Source of the DNA: a virus
Reading direction: 5' to 3' (one strand)
IMG/VR virus record: IMGVR_UViG_3300025137_000099
Coordinates: 1 to 38,591 of that record
Length of the DNA stretch: 38,591 nt
The notes beneath the pieces were generated by a model that had not been told where the DNA came from, did no database searches, and saw only the letters and a program-made list of their open reading frames with translations. Position 1 is the stretch's first letter. Every line of letters starts with the position of its first letter. Both the position numbers and the translations under genes were made by a program. Below are positions 8,415 through 15,998 of the stretch, in pieces.

Positions 8415-8903
8415 CTAGCCCTCTAATTTACGAGGGCCTCCAAAAGTTACACTAGACTGCCGTTCAGGTTTACTGATCGGCATAGCTGGATGCTGCTCTC
8501 GGGCCAGATCATTATCAACAGCGGACATTTGATCTTTAGCAACGTTTTTAAAGTAAACAGTTCGCTCATTCGCAATCTCTTCGGGAATCCGGGCTAGGAG
8601 CAATCCACCTACACCAATAACACCGGCATGTTTGCCGTCATCAACGGTTGGGATTTCAAAGTCTGGATATTCATCACCACGTACCAACTCCCATCCCTCT
8701 CGAGACCTTGCGGAGATGTTCTTGCGGTCATCAAAACCCATAACTTCTGCTCTTATCCACCTGTGCCGATAACCTTCTGGCGCGGGTGGAGCCTCTAACA
8801 TAGACGGCGGCTTCCACGGAGTAGAACGCGATTGATGTTCGCGTGTGCTTTTAGCCCTGGGCGTCTTAGGTGACTTCTGGCGAGTAGTGTTCTCGGTATT
8901 CAT
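8415..8903 (-). CDS. Conserved capsid-region protein (162 aa)
   Basis: A basic, Pro-rich N-terminus (residues 1-45) is followed by a conserved core: YRHRWIRAEVMGFDDRKNIS, SREGWELVRGDEYPDFEIP, HAGVIGVGGLLLARIPEE. The C-terminus ends SVTFGGPRKLEG. I know this pattern from marine phages, where it lies between scaffold and capsid. No function is established. Two bases separate its ATG from the scaffold stop. Confidence 0.75.
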   Translation of the reverse strand: MNTENTTRQKSPKTPRAKSTREHQSRSTPWKPPSMLEAPPAPEGYRHRWIRAEVMGFDDRKNISARSREGWELVRGDEYPDFEIPTVDDGKHAGVIGVGGLLLARIPEEIANERTVYFKNVAKDQMSAVDNDLAREQHPAMPISKPERQSSVTFGGPRKLEG

Positions 8904-8905
8904 AA

Positions 8906-9802
8906 TTAATCCCTCACATATTTTGCGTATTCTTCAAGCGGCACATTCAGCTTCTTGGCAATCGCAATCTGCGACGGAGTTAACCGCACTCTTTTACGTC
9001 CACCTTTGTTGCGGGATTTAGAACTCTCGGCTGACGCAACCTTTTGAGTCCCCCCGATGTTACCGTTTTTTGACCCAAGTTTATGAGGAAACTCAGACAA
9101 AAGACGATTGTCAATCTCAGTATAGTACTCATTACTTGTGGGGTCAAATCCTTCATCCTCCACAAGTTTTCGGTGAATACCAAATGCCGCATAAGTCATA
9201 GCGTCATCTGTACCAAACCAAGAATTTTTTTCTGCCCAGGCTTGCGCTCTTGGGTCAGGAGCCGGTTGCTTAACCTGTGGTTGAGGAGCTTGTGGTTGAG
9301 GTTGCGCTACAGTCTCCGTAGGCACCTCTTTCTTGACCGAAGCTAACCGTTGTTTTTCAGCGGAAAGTTGAGCAAGAGCTTCTTGAGCCTCAACAAGGCG
9401 ATCTACATCACCGCTCTCATGAGCATCTTTTAGGATTCTTTTTGCAGAATCAAGCTGAGAACTCACTCGGCTATCAAATTCTTTTTGATAGCCCTCATCC
9501 AGCGTTTCAAGACGCTGCTTCAAATTTTCGTTTTCCTGTCGGACGTTTTCTGCAAACTGAATAGCTGTCTGCTTTTGTCGTTCCTCTTCACGATACTTTG
9601 AAGTCAGCTGTTTAATTCGGCTTTGAGCTTTTCTAGAGTAATCGTCCAGCTCTTTTTCTTTTTCTCCGTCATCAGCGGACGCTTCTATCTCCACGCCATC
9701 CGCTTCTGGGTTAGATGCCTCAGAGACATCTACGTCAACAGACGTTTCGTCAGAATCTCCAACATCGATTGTTGTTTCTTCTGTTTCAGTTATTTCACTC
9801 AT
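8906..9802 (-). CDS. Capsid scaffold protein (298 aa)
   Basis: The first 55 residues are very acidic (runs of ETEETT, DVDVSEAS). They are followed by a long coiled coil, residues about 55-155 (SRIKQLTSKYREEE, ENENLKQRLETL), a Pro/Gln-rich linker (QPQPQAPQPQ), and a basic C-terminus ending with TPSQIAIAKKLNVPLEEYAK. The acidic, coiled-coil and basic-tail layout, directly upstream of the capsid genes, is that of an assembly scaffold whose C-terminus contacts the capsid shell. GAGGAT sits 5 bases before ATG 9802. An ATG three bases upstream is the alternative. Confidence 0.85.
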   Translation of the reverse strand: MSEITETEETTIDVGDSDETSVDVDVSEASNPEADGVEIEASADDGEKEKELDDYSRKAQSRIKQLTSKYREEERQKQTAIQFAENVRQENENLKQRLETLDEGYQKEFDSRVSSQLDSAKRILKDAHESGDVDRLVEAQEALAQLSAEKQRLASVKKEVPTETVAQPQPQAPQPQVKQPAPDPRAQAWAEKNSWFGTDDAMTYAAFGIHRKLVEDEGFDPTSNEYYTEIDNRLLSEFPHKLGSKNGNIGGTQKVASAESSKSRNKGGRKRVRLTPSQIAIAKKLNVPLEEYAKYVRD

Positions 9803-9819
9803 CATATCCTCTATTCTTT

Positions 9820-10275
9820 CTAGACATGTTTAATATCATCAGGTTCAAGAATTGTAGCAATTACTTCGTCATCATTAATGATACGAACTTCACCGCCATC
9901 AATCTTAAACCTAGCACCAGCATATCGTCCAATGCACACCCATTGGCCCTCGAAACACCAAGGTTCCATATTCTCACCAAATTTATGTGGATCTTTATAT
10001 GCTAGTGGTCCTAATTTAACGACATACGCAACAACCGTTGCCAAGGCTTCTCGGTCTCGAACAGCGTCTGGAATGAAAACTCCCCCATCCGTAGTCGCTT
10101 TTCCAGCGTAAGGCATAACTAGGATACGCCATCCTGTTGGTTGAGGTAATCGTTCCTGTAGAGCCTCTTCCAAAAGAGAGGGGTCTAAAACTTTTTTATC
10201 AGCAGAAACGTATGCTGATGACACAGAAGATTTAGCTTCTGCTACGTGATCTGGTACGTATAAGGTCTTGGTCAT
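9820..10275 (-). CDS. GroES-like co-chaperonin (151 aa)
   Basis: Residues about 46-150 match the Cpn10 fold: PTGWRILVMPYAGK, TDGGVFIPDAVRDREALATV, VVKLGPLAYKD, EGQWVCIGRYAGARF and NDDEVIATI. The first 45 residues are an extension not present in cellular GroES. Phage co-chaperonins such as T4 gp31 replace GroES on host GroEL to fold the capsid protein. The location next to the scaffold and capsid genes supports that role here. The start overlaps the upstream stop by four bases (ATGA-type). Confidence 0.8.
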   Translation of the reverse strand: MTKTLYVPDHVAEAKSSVSSAYVSADKKVLDPSLLEEALQERLPQPTGWRILVMPYAGKATTDGGVFIPDAVRDREALATVVAYVVKLGPLAYKDPHKFGENMEPWCFEGQWVCIGRYAGARFKIDGGEVRIINDDEVIATILEPDDIKHV

Positions 10276-10469
10276 TCTTCTTTCTCCAACCTATCTAATC
10301 GTTCTTTGATTTCAGTTTTAGCATACTGTAGCCCATTAAGTTCTCCTACAAGCTGGCGATACTTTTCCATGCTATCTGGAGAACCGTGCAGTATGTTTTG
10401 TTCTGTAAGCTCAATCCTTCCTTCTATAGCTTTCAGAACGGCATACGCAAACGAAAGAGAGTCTTCCAT
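10272..10469 (-). CDS. Small helical phage protein (65 aa)
   Basis: A short charged helical protein with SFAYAVLKAIEGRIELTEQN and a C-terminal coiled-coil-like KTEIKERLDRLEKEE. It overlaps its neighbours by one to four bases, so it is cotranslated. I recall similar small proteins near phage portal genes but cannot name a function. Confidence 0.65.
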   Translation of the reverse strand: MEDSLSFAYAVLKAIEGRIELTEQNILHGSPDSMEKYRQLVGELNGLQYAKTEIKERLDRLEKEE

Positions 10470-10660
10470 TAGCGCATCTTGGTCTTCTTAGGTTTAGATG
10501 GACCATCGTTGTCTTTCAAATATTTTTTTAGATCCTTGTCTTTAGAATCATTATCAGAAAGTGCTTCTTTTACTGCGTCATAAGCACCTTTTGCATAGCC
10601 AGCAACGCCGAGGCCAGCTAATACTGTAGCACCTTTTGCAAGAGGAATTAAGATAGTCAT
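10469..10660 (-). CDS. Small protein with hydrophobic N-terminus and charged tail (63 aa)
   Basis: Residues 1-25 are hydrophobic and glycine-rich (ATVLAGLGVAGYAKGAY), perhaps membrane-associated. The rest is charged and ends in KKYLKDNDGPSKPKKTKMR. The tail closely matches that of the neighbouring 10661-10963 protein (LRYLKDNDGGSSKSPRDVKLR). The two genes therefore share a C-terminal module, which implies tandem duplication of the 3' part. Function unknown. Confidence 0.6.
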   Translation of the reverse strand: MTILIPLAKGATVLAGLGVAGYAKGAYDAVKEALSDNDSKDKDLKKYLKDNDGPSKPKKTKMR

Positions 10661-10963
10661 TTATCGCAGCTTCACATCTCTAGGTGACTTGCTGGATCCA
10701 CCGTCGTTGTCTTTCAGATACCTCAACAACATACGATCTGCATCAGATATTGCGCGACCACCCTCATCCATAATCATAGCTGCTCTAGCACGATCTGCCT
10801 CAGCCATTTGACCCCTATCAATTATTGTGCGAGCACGATCACCCTCATCCATAAGCATAGCTGCCCGAGCACGTTCTGCATTAGACATTTTGCGACCACC
10901 CTCACCCATAATCATAGCTGCCCGAGCACGTTCTGCATTAGACATTGCTCTACCATTTGCCAT
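10661..10963 (-). CDS. Repeat protein with RARAAM(I/L)M units (100 aa)
   Basis: Three copies of a unit close to SNAERARAAMIMGEGGR begin near residues 7, 26 and 53, and a degenerate fourth (SDADRMLLRYL) begins near 72. The DNA is almost identical between the first two copies. It ends with a YLKDNDG-type tail shared with the downstream neighbour. Basic amphipathic repeats could bind DNA or capsid protein, but I do not recognise the family. Confidence 0.6.
   Translation of the reverse strand: MANGRAMSNAERARAAMIMGEGGRKMSNAERARAAMLMDEGDRARTIIDRGQMAEADRARAAMIMDEGGRAISDADRMLLRYLKDNDGGSSKSPRDVKLR
10746..10946 (-). repeat. Coding tandem repeats (57-bp unit) in the RARAAM gene
   Basis: The plus-strand segment agctgcccgagcacgttctg occurs twice nearly unchanged, and a diverged form (agctgctctagcacgatctg) occurs a third time. 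Spacing is 57 bp, or 57 plus 24 bp where an 8-residue insertion falls. Confidence 0.8.
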
Positions 10964-11145
10964 TAGAATGTTCCTTGTCCACTGTTGCTGTTAAAATAAC
11001 GTCCCTTGAACTGAGCTTCTGTTCCTTTAATAAGCTGCTCGGATACACCACCCCGCTTACGTCTCTCAGGAGCATTCGGAGGAGGTGCATCGACCTCTGC
11101 CATAGTGATCTCCACAGGCTCGTTCATCATTTCAACTTCTTTCAT
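10963..11145 (-). CDS. Small hypothetical protein (60 aa)
   Basis: The protein has an acidic N-terminus (MKEVEMMNEPVEITMAEVD), a Pro/Arg-rich middle (PPPNAPERRKRGG) and a C-terminal GRYFNSNSGQGTF. A GGAGAG ribosome binding site precedes the ATG. It is the first gene after the portal and the parS-like palindrome. No family is recognised. Confidence 0.55.
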   Translation of the reverse strand: MKEVEMMNEPVEITMAEVDAPPPNAPERRKRGGVSEQLIKGTEAQFKGRYFNSNSGQGTF

Positions 11146-11166
11146 AGTTCTCTCCTTTGTTCTACA

Positions 11167-11188
11167 AATTGTTTCACGTGAAACAATT
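11167..11188. promoter_or_regulatory. parS: Perfect parS (ParB-binding) sequence within a 22-bp palindrome
   Basis: Positions 11170-11185 read TGTTTCACGTGAAACA. This is identical to the well-known bacterial centromere site parS bound by ParB/Spo0J. The palindrome extends three bases on each side and includes the last bases of the portal stop codon at 11187-11189. No run of T follows on either strand, so it does not look like a terminator, and a loopless palindrome is a poor RNA hairpin. No ParA or ParB gene is visible in the window, so the natural ligand would be host ParB or a protein encoded elsewhere. The match is seen directly. Binding is inferred. Confidence 0.75.
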
Positions 11189-13562
11189 ATCCCATTTTAT
11201 CGATTCTACTTTGATTAACCCGCGCACGAAGCATCGCAATGTCCTCATGAGAATCAATCTTTTCTCGGTCAATCTCCTGATTTTCTCCCACTCTGCGTTG
11301 GTCAAAGTCTAATCGTGCAGAGAACTCGTTAGCTTTACGCTGCATGTCCATCTCTTTGATGTCCAGTTCCTTGTCACGAAGCTCAACGAGAGGATCAACA
11401 CCAGACCCCGGAGGTGGCCCTAATAAAGGCATAATTTCTTGCATATACTCGGCAATTAACTGAGCAACCTCAGCCTCAACGTCCATTTGAGGCGGCTGCA
11501 TTCCCTGTGCCATCGCTTGCTCAGACATTACCATCGTCTTTGCCTGAACAACATTTCTCGCTTTAAGAGCGATATGCTCACATATATGAGCTTGTAAAAG
11601 ACCCAGTACGGGAGGAGTGCCAGCGGGAACAGGTGTTTTCATAAAGGCTATATGCGACATAATATGCGCATCGTGATCCTGTGTCGGAAACGCCTGTAAA
11701 TTCTCCTGAATCAGAGATCTGGCGTTCTCTATAGAAGGGTCTGTCGGCACCGGAGCTTTAGGCGCCGGAAGTATCGATTCAATGTTCTGTACACCTAATG
11801 CCTGATACATCCTTCTATATGCTTCAAACAGATTGTGTATCTGTGGGTTGGACTGCGCTAATTGAAGCTGCGTCTGAGCTATAGCAATCCTTTGAGATAA
11901 GGAGAAGATATTCGGATCCGATACAGGGATAATATCTACTCGGTCATCAAAGTCCGTTTGCTTGATAAGAGACTCCGCGCCATAGATATTATAAGGGTAC
12001 ATAGGGGGCAGAGACTCTTTAAAAATCTTTGCCAACATACGAAACTCTTGTTTCTGTGCATAGTGAAGCCTCTTGTGAATAGCGGACATCACTCGAGATC
12101 CTCTCTCAAGGAGGGCTACTGTTGTACCTACCGCCGCTTGTTGGTTGCCGTCACCAACTTGCATGTCTGCGATAGCTGCAAATCTTTGCCCTGCCTCGAC
12201 AACGAAGGATAATAAACCAAAGAGAGTCTGGCTCGGCTCCTTGTACGGAAGAGGCATAAGACTGTCGCGCAAAGCTCCTCCAGGAGCATCAATATCACGG
12301 AACTCCCCAGGAGCAAGAGGCTCATCAGCATCACGAATACGGATGCCCCTAGCTTTAAAGCCAGCAGGCAAGTTGGCCAAAGTACCAGCATCAATTAATT
12401 GCCTCATAATAGATGTTGCGGAACGTCCCAGACCTCCAATCATGTGAAGAAGCCCTAAACCATAAAATCCTAGCCCAGGAAGAAATTTGTAGTGCGTAAA
12501 GTACTGGTTCTTTCGGTAATATTCGTCACCCTCGTTCCAGTTTCTACGTATCGACAGAACCTTTGAGCTCCCCTCATCAATTGTAACAATGTAGGGAAGT
12601 TTAATGCCCGTCTCTTCTCCATCAACAGGATTAACGTGCTCAAAACCTTTTAGATCAAGGTTGATGTGAAACTCTATAAGAGTACAGTCCTCGCCATCCA
12701 CCGTCTTTTCAACGCCAACAAGCTCGCGCTCTTTCTCCCGTAGGCTGTCTTCCTGTTCGTAAGGGGAGAGCTCAATGTCCCTATAAAACCCAGCCGCCTG
12801 ATTCTTGCGAACATTGTTGATGTCCATGCGAACCACGTGAGCAATACGGGAAGCGGAATCCAGATCGGTAGCGTTGTACGGAACGACAAGATCGTCCGCA
12901 GGCACAAAACGTGCTACGGCCCTGTCCAGCATATCGTCAAAGTAAATCTTCTTAAACGCACTTCCAGCCAACGGTAAGTAAAACAAGAGACGGTCCATCT
13001 CGGGATCATATTCTTGCATAACGTTGAGTATCTCGTAGTTCATAAACTCCTTGACACGTTGCGCCTGATCCTCAACTTCGGGGGTAATCGCGCCTACAAT
13101 CTGTGTGCGAACAGGGCCAGAAGACGGCAAAAGTTCTTTATACGCTTGTGATTGAAACTGAGTAACAGCTTCGGCAATAACAGGGTGCGTCACTCCACTT
13201 GAACCGCGAAACGGTTCCTCTCGCTCTTCGTACTTAATACCAAGAAGACTTAATCCATCAGAGTAAGCATCTTCCCACTCCTGTCGGCCAGATTTGTCTT
13301 CCTCGTAGTAGTAAAGAAGATCTTGAGCAATCTCTGTTAAGTCCCTCTCGTCTAAAAGTTCCGCGAGATTAGCATCTTGTTCTGTCAGTAATTCTTCTTT
13401 AATCGAATCCTCAAAGTTGATAACTACGGAACCATCCTCTTCCTCAATAATCTCTGTGGGATCCTCAAGCTCCTCAATCTCAATAACTTCTCCCTCCTCA
13501 AGAAGATCCTCTCCTTGAGCCGGCATTGCTCCATCAATTAAAGAAATCGGGGTTTCAGCCAT
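11187..13562 (-). CDS. Portal protein, P22 gp1-like (791 aa)
   Basis: This is the dodecameric vertex channel through which DNA is packaged and ejected. The length fits the long P22-type portals. The first 70 residues are strongly acidic (EEGEVIEIEELEDPTEIIEE). The core includes REEPFRGSSGVTHPVIAEAV, LPLAGSAFKKIYFDDMLDRA, VRFVPADDLVVPYNATD-like segments, and the wing/stem region LGLLHMIGGLGRSATSIMRQ. The C-terminal quarter is helical and Gln/Met-rich (barrel-like). An AGGAAAA motif precedes the ATG. The gene sits between the small terminase-side late genes and the scaffold, the usual order. Confidence 0.85.
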   Translation of the reverse strand: MAETPISLIDGAMPAQGEDLLEEGEVIEIEELEDPTEIIEEEDGSVVINFEDSIKEELLTEQDANLAELLDERDLTEIAQDLLYYYEEDKSGRQEWEDAYSDGLSLLGIKYEEREEPFRGSSGVTHPVIAEAVTQFQSQAYKELLPSSGPVRTQIVGAITPEVEDQAQRVKEFMNYEILNVMQEYDPEMDRLLFYLPLAGSAFKKIYFDDMLDRAVARFVPADDLVVPYNATDLDSASRIAHVVRMDINNVRKNQAAGFYRDIELSPYEQEDSLREKERELVGVEKTVDGEDCTLIEFHINLDLKGFEHVNPVDGEETGIKLPYIVTIDEGSSKVLSIRRNWNEGDEYYRKNQYFTHYKFLPGLGFYGLGLLHMIGGLGRSATSIMRQLIDAGTLANLPAGFKARGIRIRDADEPLAPGEFRDIDAPGGALRDSLMPLPYKEPSQTLFGLLSFVVEAGQRFAAIADMQVGDGNQQAAVGTTVALLERGSRVMSAIHKRLHYAQKQEFRMLAKIFKESLPPMYPYNIYGAESLIKQTDFDDRVDIIPVSDPNIFSLSQRIAIAQTQLQLAQSNPQIHNLFEAYRRMYQALGVQNIESILPAPKAPVPTDPSIENARSLIQENLQAFPTQDHDAHIMSHIAFMKTPVPAGTPPVLGLLQAHICEHIALKARNVVQAKTMVMSEQAMAQGMQPPQMDVEAEVAQLIAEYMQEIMPLLGPPPGSGVDPLVELRDKELDIKEMDMQRKANEFSARLDFDQRRVGENQEIDREKIDSHEDIAMLRARVNQSRIDKMG

Positions 13563-13570
13563 AATTTTTC

Positions 13571-13735
13571 CTAACGACTATCTGGTAATATGTCAACATC
13601 AGGGAAATCTGGAAGAGGACTTCCCTCGCAACAGGGCCCCACATTTATGCCGCATTTCAAACATTGCCTGTGCCCATGTACTTCAACAATCTGTTGAATA
13701 GAAGAACAATGCGCACAGTGTACCTCTTCTAACAT
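13571..13735 (-). CDS. 54-aa zinc-ribbon mini-protein
   Basis: The reading frame ATG 13735 to TAG 13571 encodes VHCAHCSSIQQIVEVHGHRQ followed by CLKCGINVGPCCEG. Its two CxxC pairs (residues 7/10 and 25/28) make a classical zinc ribbon. It begins immediately after the stop of the upstream Lys-rich gene and ends 8 bases before the portal ATG. It could be a nucleic-acid or protein adaptor in packaging. The function is not known. Confidence 0.7.
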   Translation of the reverse strand: MLEEVHCAHCSSIQQIVEVHGHRQCLKCGINVGPCCEGSPLPDFPDVDILPDSR

Positions 13736-13891
13736 TTAGGTTTTTTTCCTGTTTTTACCTTTGGGTGTTTTTGTTTTACCTTTAACTATACCCTTTAATG
13801 TTTTAGCTTGACCCGCATGTAATTTAGAAGCTTTTTTCAAACCTTTAATTACTTTTTTAACTTTAGTTTTGTTTTTTCTAGTTAAATCCAT
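13736..13891 (-). CDS. 51-aa Lys-rich protein
   Basis: The short frame ATG 13891 to TAA 13736 has about 20 Lys among 51 residues (TRKNKTKVKKVIKGLKKASK, then GIVKGKTKTPKGKNRKK). Its start overlaps the stop of the DUF6321-like gene as TAATG. It is one of five small, very basic proteins in this block and may bind virion DNA. The coding claim rests on overlap geometry and composition. Confidence 0.65.
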   Translation of the reverse strand: MDLTRKNKTKVKKVIKGLKKASKLHAGQAKTLKGIVKGKTKTPKGKNRKKT

Positions 13892-14190
13892 TAGCATTTC
13901 CACCTTCTACGAGCTTGCCGAATACGAGAGTTTGGATCATTTCTTGTTTTAGCAGAACTACGTTTCAACTGACCCAACGATCTAGCGCAATAACTTTTAC
14001 GGCGTTTTGCCGCCGCACTTCCTTTTTTAACCTTACCTGTAACAGCTGTCTTTAGTTTTGATCCGGGATTGGCTTTGCGGTGTGCGCGGACACCCGCTTT
14101 AGTCATCCCCGCACCTTTCTCGGTAGGACGATAGTTCGCACCCTTTCCTGTTGTCGTTTTCCTGATGGGCTTCTGCCTCTTCGTGGCCAT
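13891..14190 (-). CDS. DUF6321-like basic protein (99 aa)
   Basis: The pattern ANYRPTEKGAGMTKAGVRAH, RKANPGSKLKTAVTGKVKKG, AAKRRKSYCARSLGQ and DPNSRIRQARRRWKC is what I know as DUF6321, found in marine phages and cyanophages. The protein is very basic. No biochemical function is established. DNA binding or a virion-internal role would fit its charge. It is close-packed with neighbours and overlaps the next gene by one base. Confidence 0.8.
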   Translation of the reverse strand: MATKRQKPIRKTTTGKGANYRPTEKGAGMTKAGVRAHRKANPGSKLKTAVTGKVKKGSAAAKRRKSYCARSLGQLKRSSAKTRNDPNSRIRQARRRWKC

Positions 14191-14191
14191 T

Positions 14192-14872
14192 CTATTTACC
14201 CTCGGAATAAAGGTTGTTAAAGGTCACGGAAGGGTCAAGATACGACTCATGAGACTCTGCGGAGTGCGTCCATTGCGAAGGTGTGAAGTCGGGAGCGCCC
14301 TCCCCCGTTCTCCATAAAGCAGGGCTCGTTGTGCGAACTCTATTGTTGGGCAACGCAACAATATTACCTGTCCACGGTCCAGCGTCAGTCAAAGAGACAA
14401 CATGAGACTGCTTATGCTGCGCAGGGTCATCTGCGATCTCATTATCGGTGTAGTCTACAGTAAACAAATACTTGCCCGTATAGAATTCATTATCAATCTT
14501 ACACAACCATGGCGAAGAACTTACACGATCCATAACTATAACGCTATGGTTTCTTGATTCGCAGTCCCAAGGTTGGCAAATGTGATCGGGCATAGGTTCC
14601 GGCCAATTCTCTAAAGGAACGTCCGCTACCAGCGCCTGTATGGGCATTCTTGCCCACATTGCACCGCCATGAACGTTCTCTTCTGGCCCATCTTCCATGT
14701 CAATCTCACATCCAGTAAAAACAATCTGAAAGCTCAGAGATCGATCTGGTATAGTATTTACGGCAAACGCCATAGCATGAAGAAACTCTCCATGATAGCG
14801 CATGTGGTTACACGTAAACTCTCTTCGCACCCAACATTTAAAATTAGGGACATTACTGATCAGATAAGACAT
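14192..14872 (-). CDS. Conserved phage protein of unknown function (226 aa)
   Basis: The start MSYLISNVPNFKCWVRREFT is followed by YHGEFLHAMAFAVNTIPDRS, GAMWARMPIQALVAD, PWDCESRNHSVIVMDRV and YLFTVDYTDNEIADDPAQHK. This protein is widely conserved in marine phages in my knowledge but remains uncharacterised. It has a neutral composition and sits among very basic mini-proteins. Its start overlaps the preceding stop as TAATG. Confidence 0.75.
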   Translation of the reverse strand: MSYLISNVPNFKCWVRREFTCNHMRYHGEFLHAMAFAVNTIPDRSLSFQIVFTGCEIDMEDGPEENVHGGAMWARMPIQALVADVPLENWPEPMPDHICQPWDCESRNHSVIVMDRVSSSPWLCKIDNEFYTGKYLFTVDYTDNEIADDPAQHKQSHVVSLTDAGPWTGNIVALPNNRVRTTSPALWRTGEGAPDFTPSQWTHSAESHESYLDPSVTFNNLYSEGK

Positions 14873-15036
14873 TATCGACGCTTGGCAGCGCCGCCCTTGG
14901 CATATCCTTTAGTCTTTTTAGCCATACCGCCGCCCATCATTTTCTTACGTGCAGCGCCACCTTTAGCATAACCCTTGGTTTTCTTAGCCATACCGCCTTT
15001 AGCATAACCCTTAGTTGTTTTCTTTTTCATAGCCAT
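14872..15036 (-). CDS. 54-aa Lys/Gly repeat protein
   Basis: The frame ATG 15036 to TAA 14872 encodes three copies of KKTKGYAKGG (one copy is KKTTKGYAKGG). They are linked by MA and AARKKMMGGG, and the protein ends AAKRR. It is highly basic and glycine-rich, with tyrosines at regular spacing. This suggests a flexible nucleic-acid or capsid-binding peptide. Stop and next start overlap (TAATG). Confidence 0.65.
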   Translation of the reverse strand: MAMKKKTTKGYAKGGMAKKTKGYAKGGAARKKMMGGGMAKKTKGYAKGGAAKRR

Positions 15037-15038
15037 AG

Positions 15039-15314
15039 TTATCCCCTTTTTGGTGATGATGTTTTACGTTTTTTAGCAAAGGTTGCTACATTTGTCGGTT
15101 TTCCACCAACTCCTTGCGTTTTTGAACGCTTTCTGGTGACCGCACTCTTCTTTTGAGAAGCTGTCATTCGTTTTGCCTTCGCTAGAGGCACACATTTCGG
15201 GTATTTTCGCTTACTTCCCTTAGAGGACTTGCGTCCACACGCTTGAAACTTACCATCTTTCTTCGGAGCACCAATATCAACCCATTTTTCGCCCACCCAT
15301 TTGCGTAAACTCAT
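15039..15314 (-). CDS. DUF5872-like basic protein (91 aa)
   Basis: The motif WVGEKWVDIGAPKKDGKFQA, CGRKSSKGSKRKYPKCVPLA, KAKRMTASQKKSAVTRKRS matches what I know as DUF5872, a small cationic phage and bacterial family of unknown function with conserved Cys residues. ATG 15314 overlaps the upstream stop (ATGA). It could be a virion-associated DNA-binding protein. Confidence 0.8.
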   Translation of the reverse strand: MSLRKWVGEKWVDIGAPKKDGKFQACGRKSSKGSKRKYPKCVPLAKAKRMTASQKKSAVTRKRSKTQGVGGKPTNVATFAKKRKTSSPKRG

Positions 15315-15517
15315 CGTTTTTTACCACGGGTGGTGGTTTTTCTTCGTGTTTTAGTGGTTGTGCGCTTCTTTGTAGTGGTTTTCTTAGGTTTTTTCTTACC
15401 GCCGGGTTTAACTTTACCGCTACACACCGCACTAGCGTACATATTGGCGTAAGCACTGGGGTAAACGTCAAATTTGCGCTTTGCAGCCGCTTTTCCTCGA
15501 GGACAGAGCTTTGCCAT
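15311..15517 (-). CDS. Small basic protein (68 aa)
   Basis: MAKLCPRGKAAAKRKFDVYP and SAYANMYASAVCSGKVKPGG form a conserved core that I recognise from phage-encoded small basic proteins. The tail (KKKPKKTTTKKRTTTKTRRK) is a Lys/Arg/Thr run like a histone tail. I chose ATG 15517 because upstream residues lie inside the holin-like gene and do not fit the family start. Confidence 0.7.
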   Translation of the reverse strand: MAKLCPRGKAAAKRKFDVYPSAYANMYASAVCSGKVKPGGKKKPKKTTTKKRTTTKTRRKTTTRGKKR

Positions 15518-15518
15518 G

Positions 15519-15998
15519 TTACTTTTTCTCGCCTTGACGCCATGCCCGTGCTTTGGACATCGCTCTATTCCCAAACCAGAAACTCAGTATCGCGCTAAAT
15601 ATTACGCCATCCGTTTCTTCTCTCCATGCCATGTCAATAGCTACCGTCCAATCTAGATTTTGAACTGCAATCATAGCATAGATCATAACCCCCTTGGTGG
15701 TCAAATAGGCTAGTAGGAACAAATAAGTAACGACAGGGCGCACAGAACCGCGAAGAGCATTGATAAAGTTTCCAGCATCGATAGATCTATCATGCTCGTA
15801 CAGTCCTTTCGTTTCTTCAATCTCCGCTTGAGCGTCCAGCTCGGCAACCTTTAGCTTGGACATCTGATCCGCAAACTTGGCTTTCGCCTCAAGCATCTTC
15901 AGCTGATGCGCATCCGCTTGTTTCTGCTTAAAAATACCTAGAATTTCAGGAATTATAGATGTCCCAAAACCCAGAAGACTTCCCAAAAGTGCAATCAT
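15519..15998 (-). CDS. 3TM-type holin-like membrane protein (159 aa)
   Basis: A hydrophobic N-terminus (MIALLGSLLGFGTSIIPEIL) is followed by a charged coiled coil (residues about 25-80). SVRPVVTYLFLLAYLTTKGV and a C-terminal IFSAILSFWFGNRAM make further membrane segments. This matches the GTA-type 3TM holin family (PF11351). It would form membrane lesions to release a lysin. I chose ATG 15998, which overlaps the upstream stop as TAATG, over the longer frame to 16094, whose extra residues fall inside the lipoprotein gene. Confidence 0.75.
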   Translation of the reverse strand: MIALLGSLLGFGTSIIPEILGIFKQKQADAHQLKMLEAKAKFADQMSKLKVAELDAQAEIEETKGLYEHDRSIDAGNFINALRGSVRPVVTYLFLLAYLTTKGVMIYAMIAVQNLDWTVAIDMAWREETDGVIFSAILSFWFGNRAMSKARAWRQGEKK

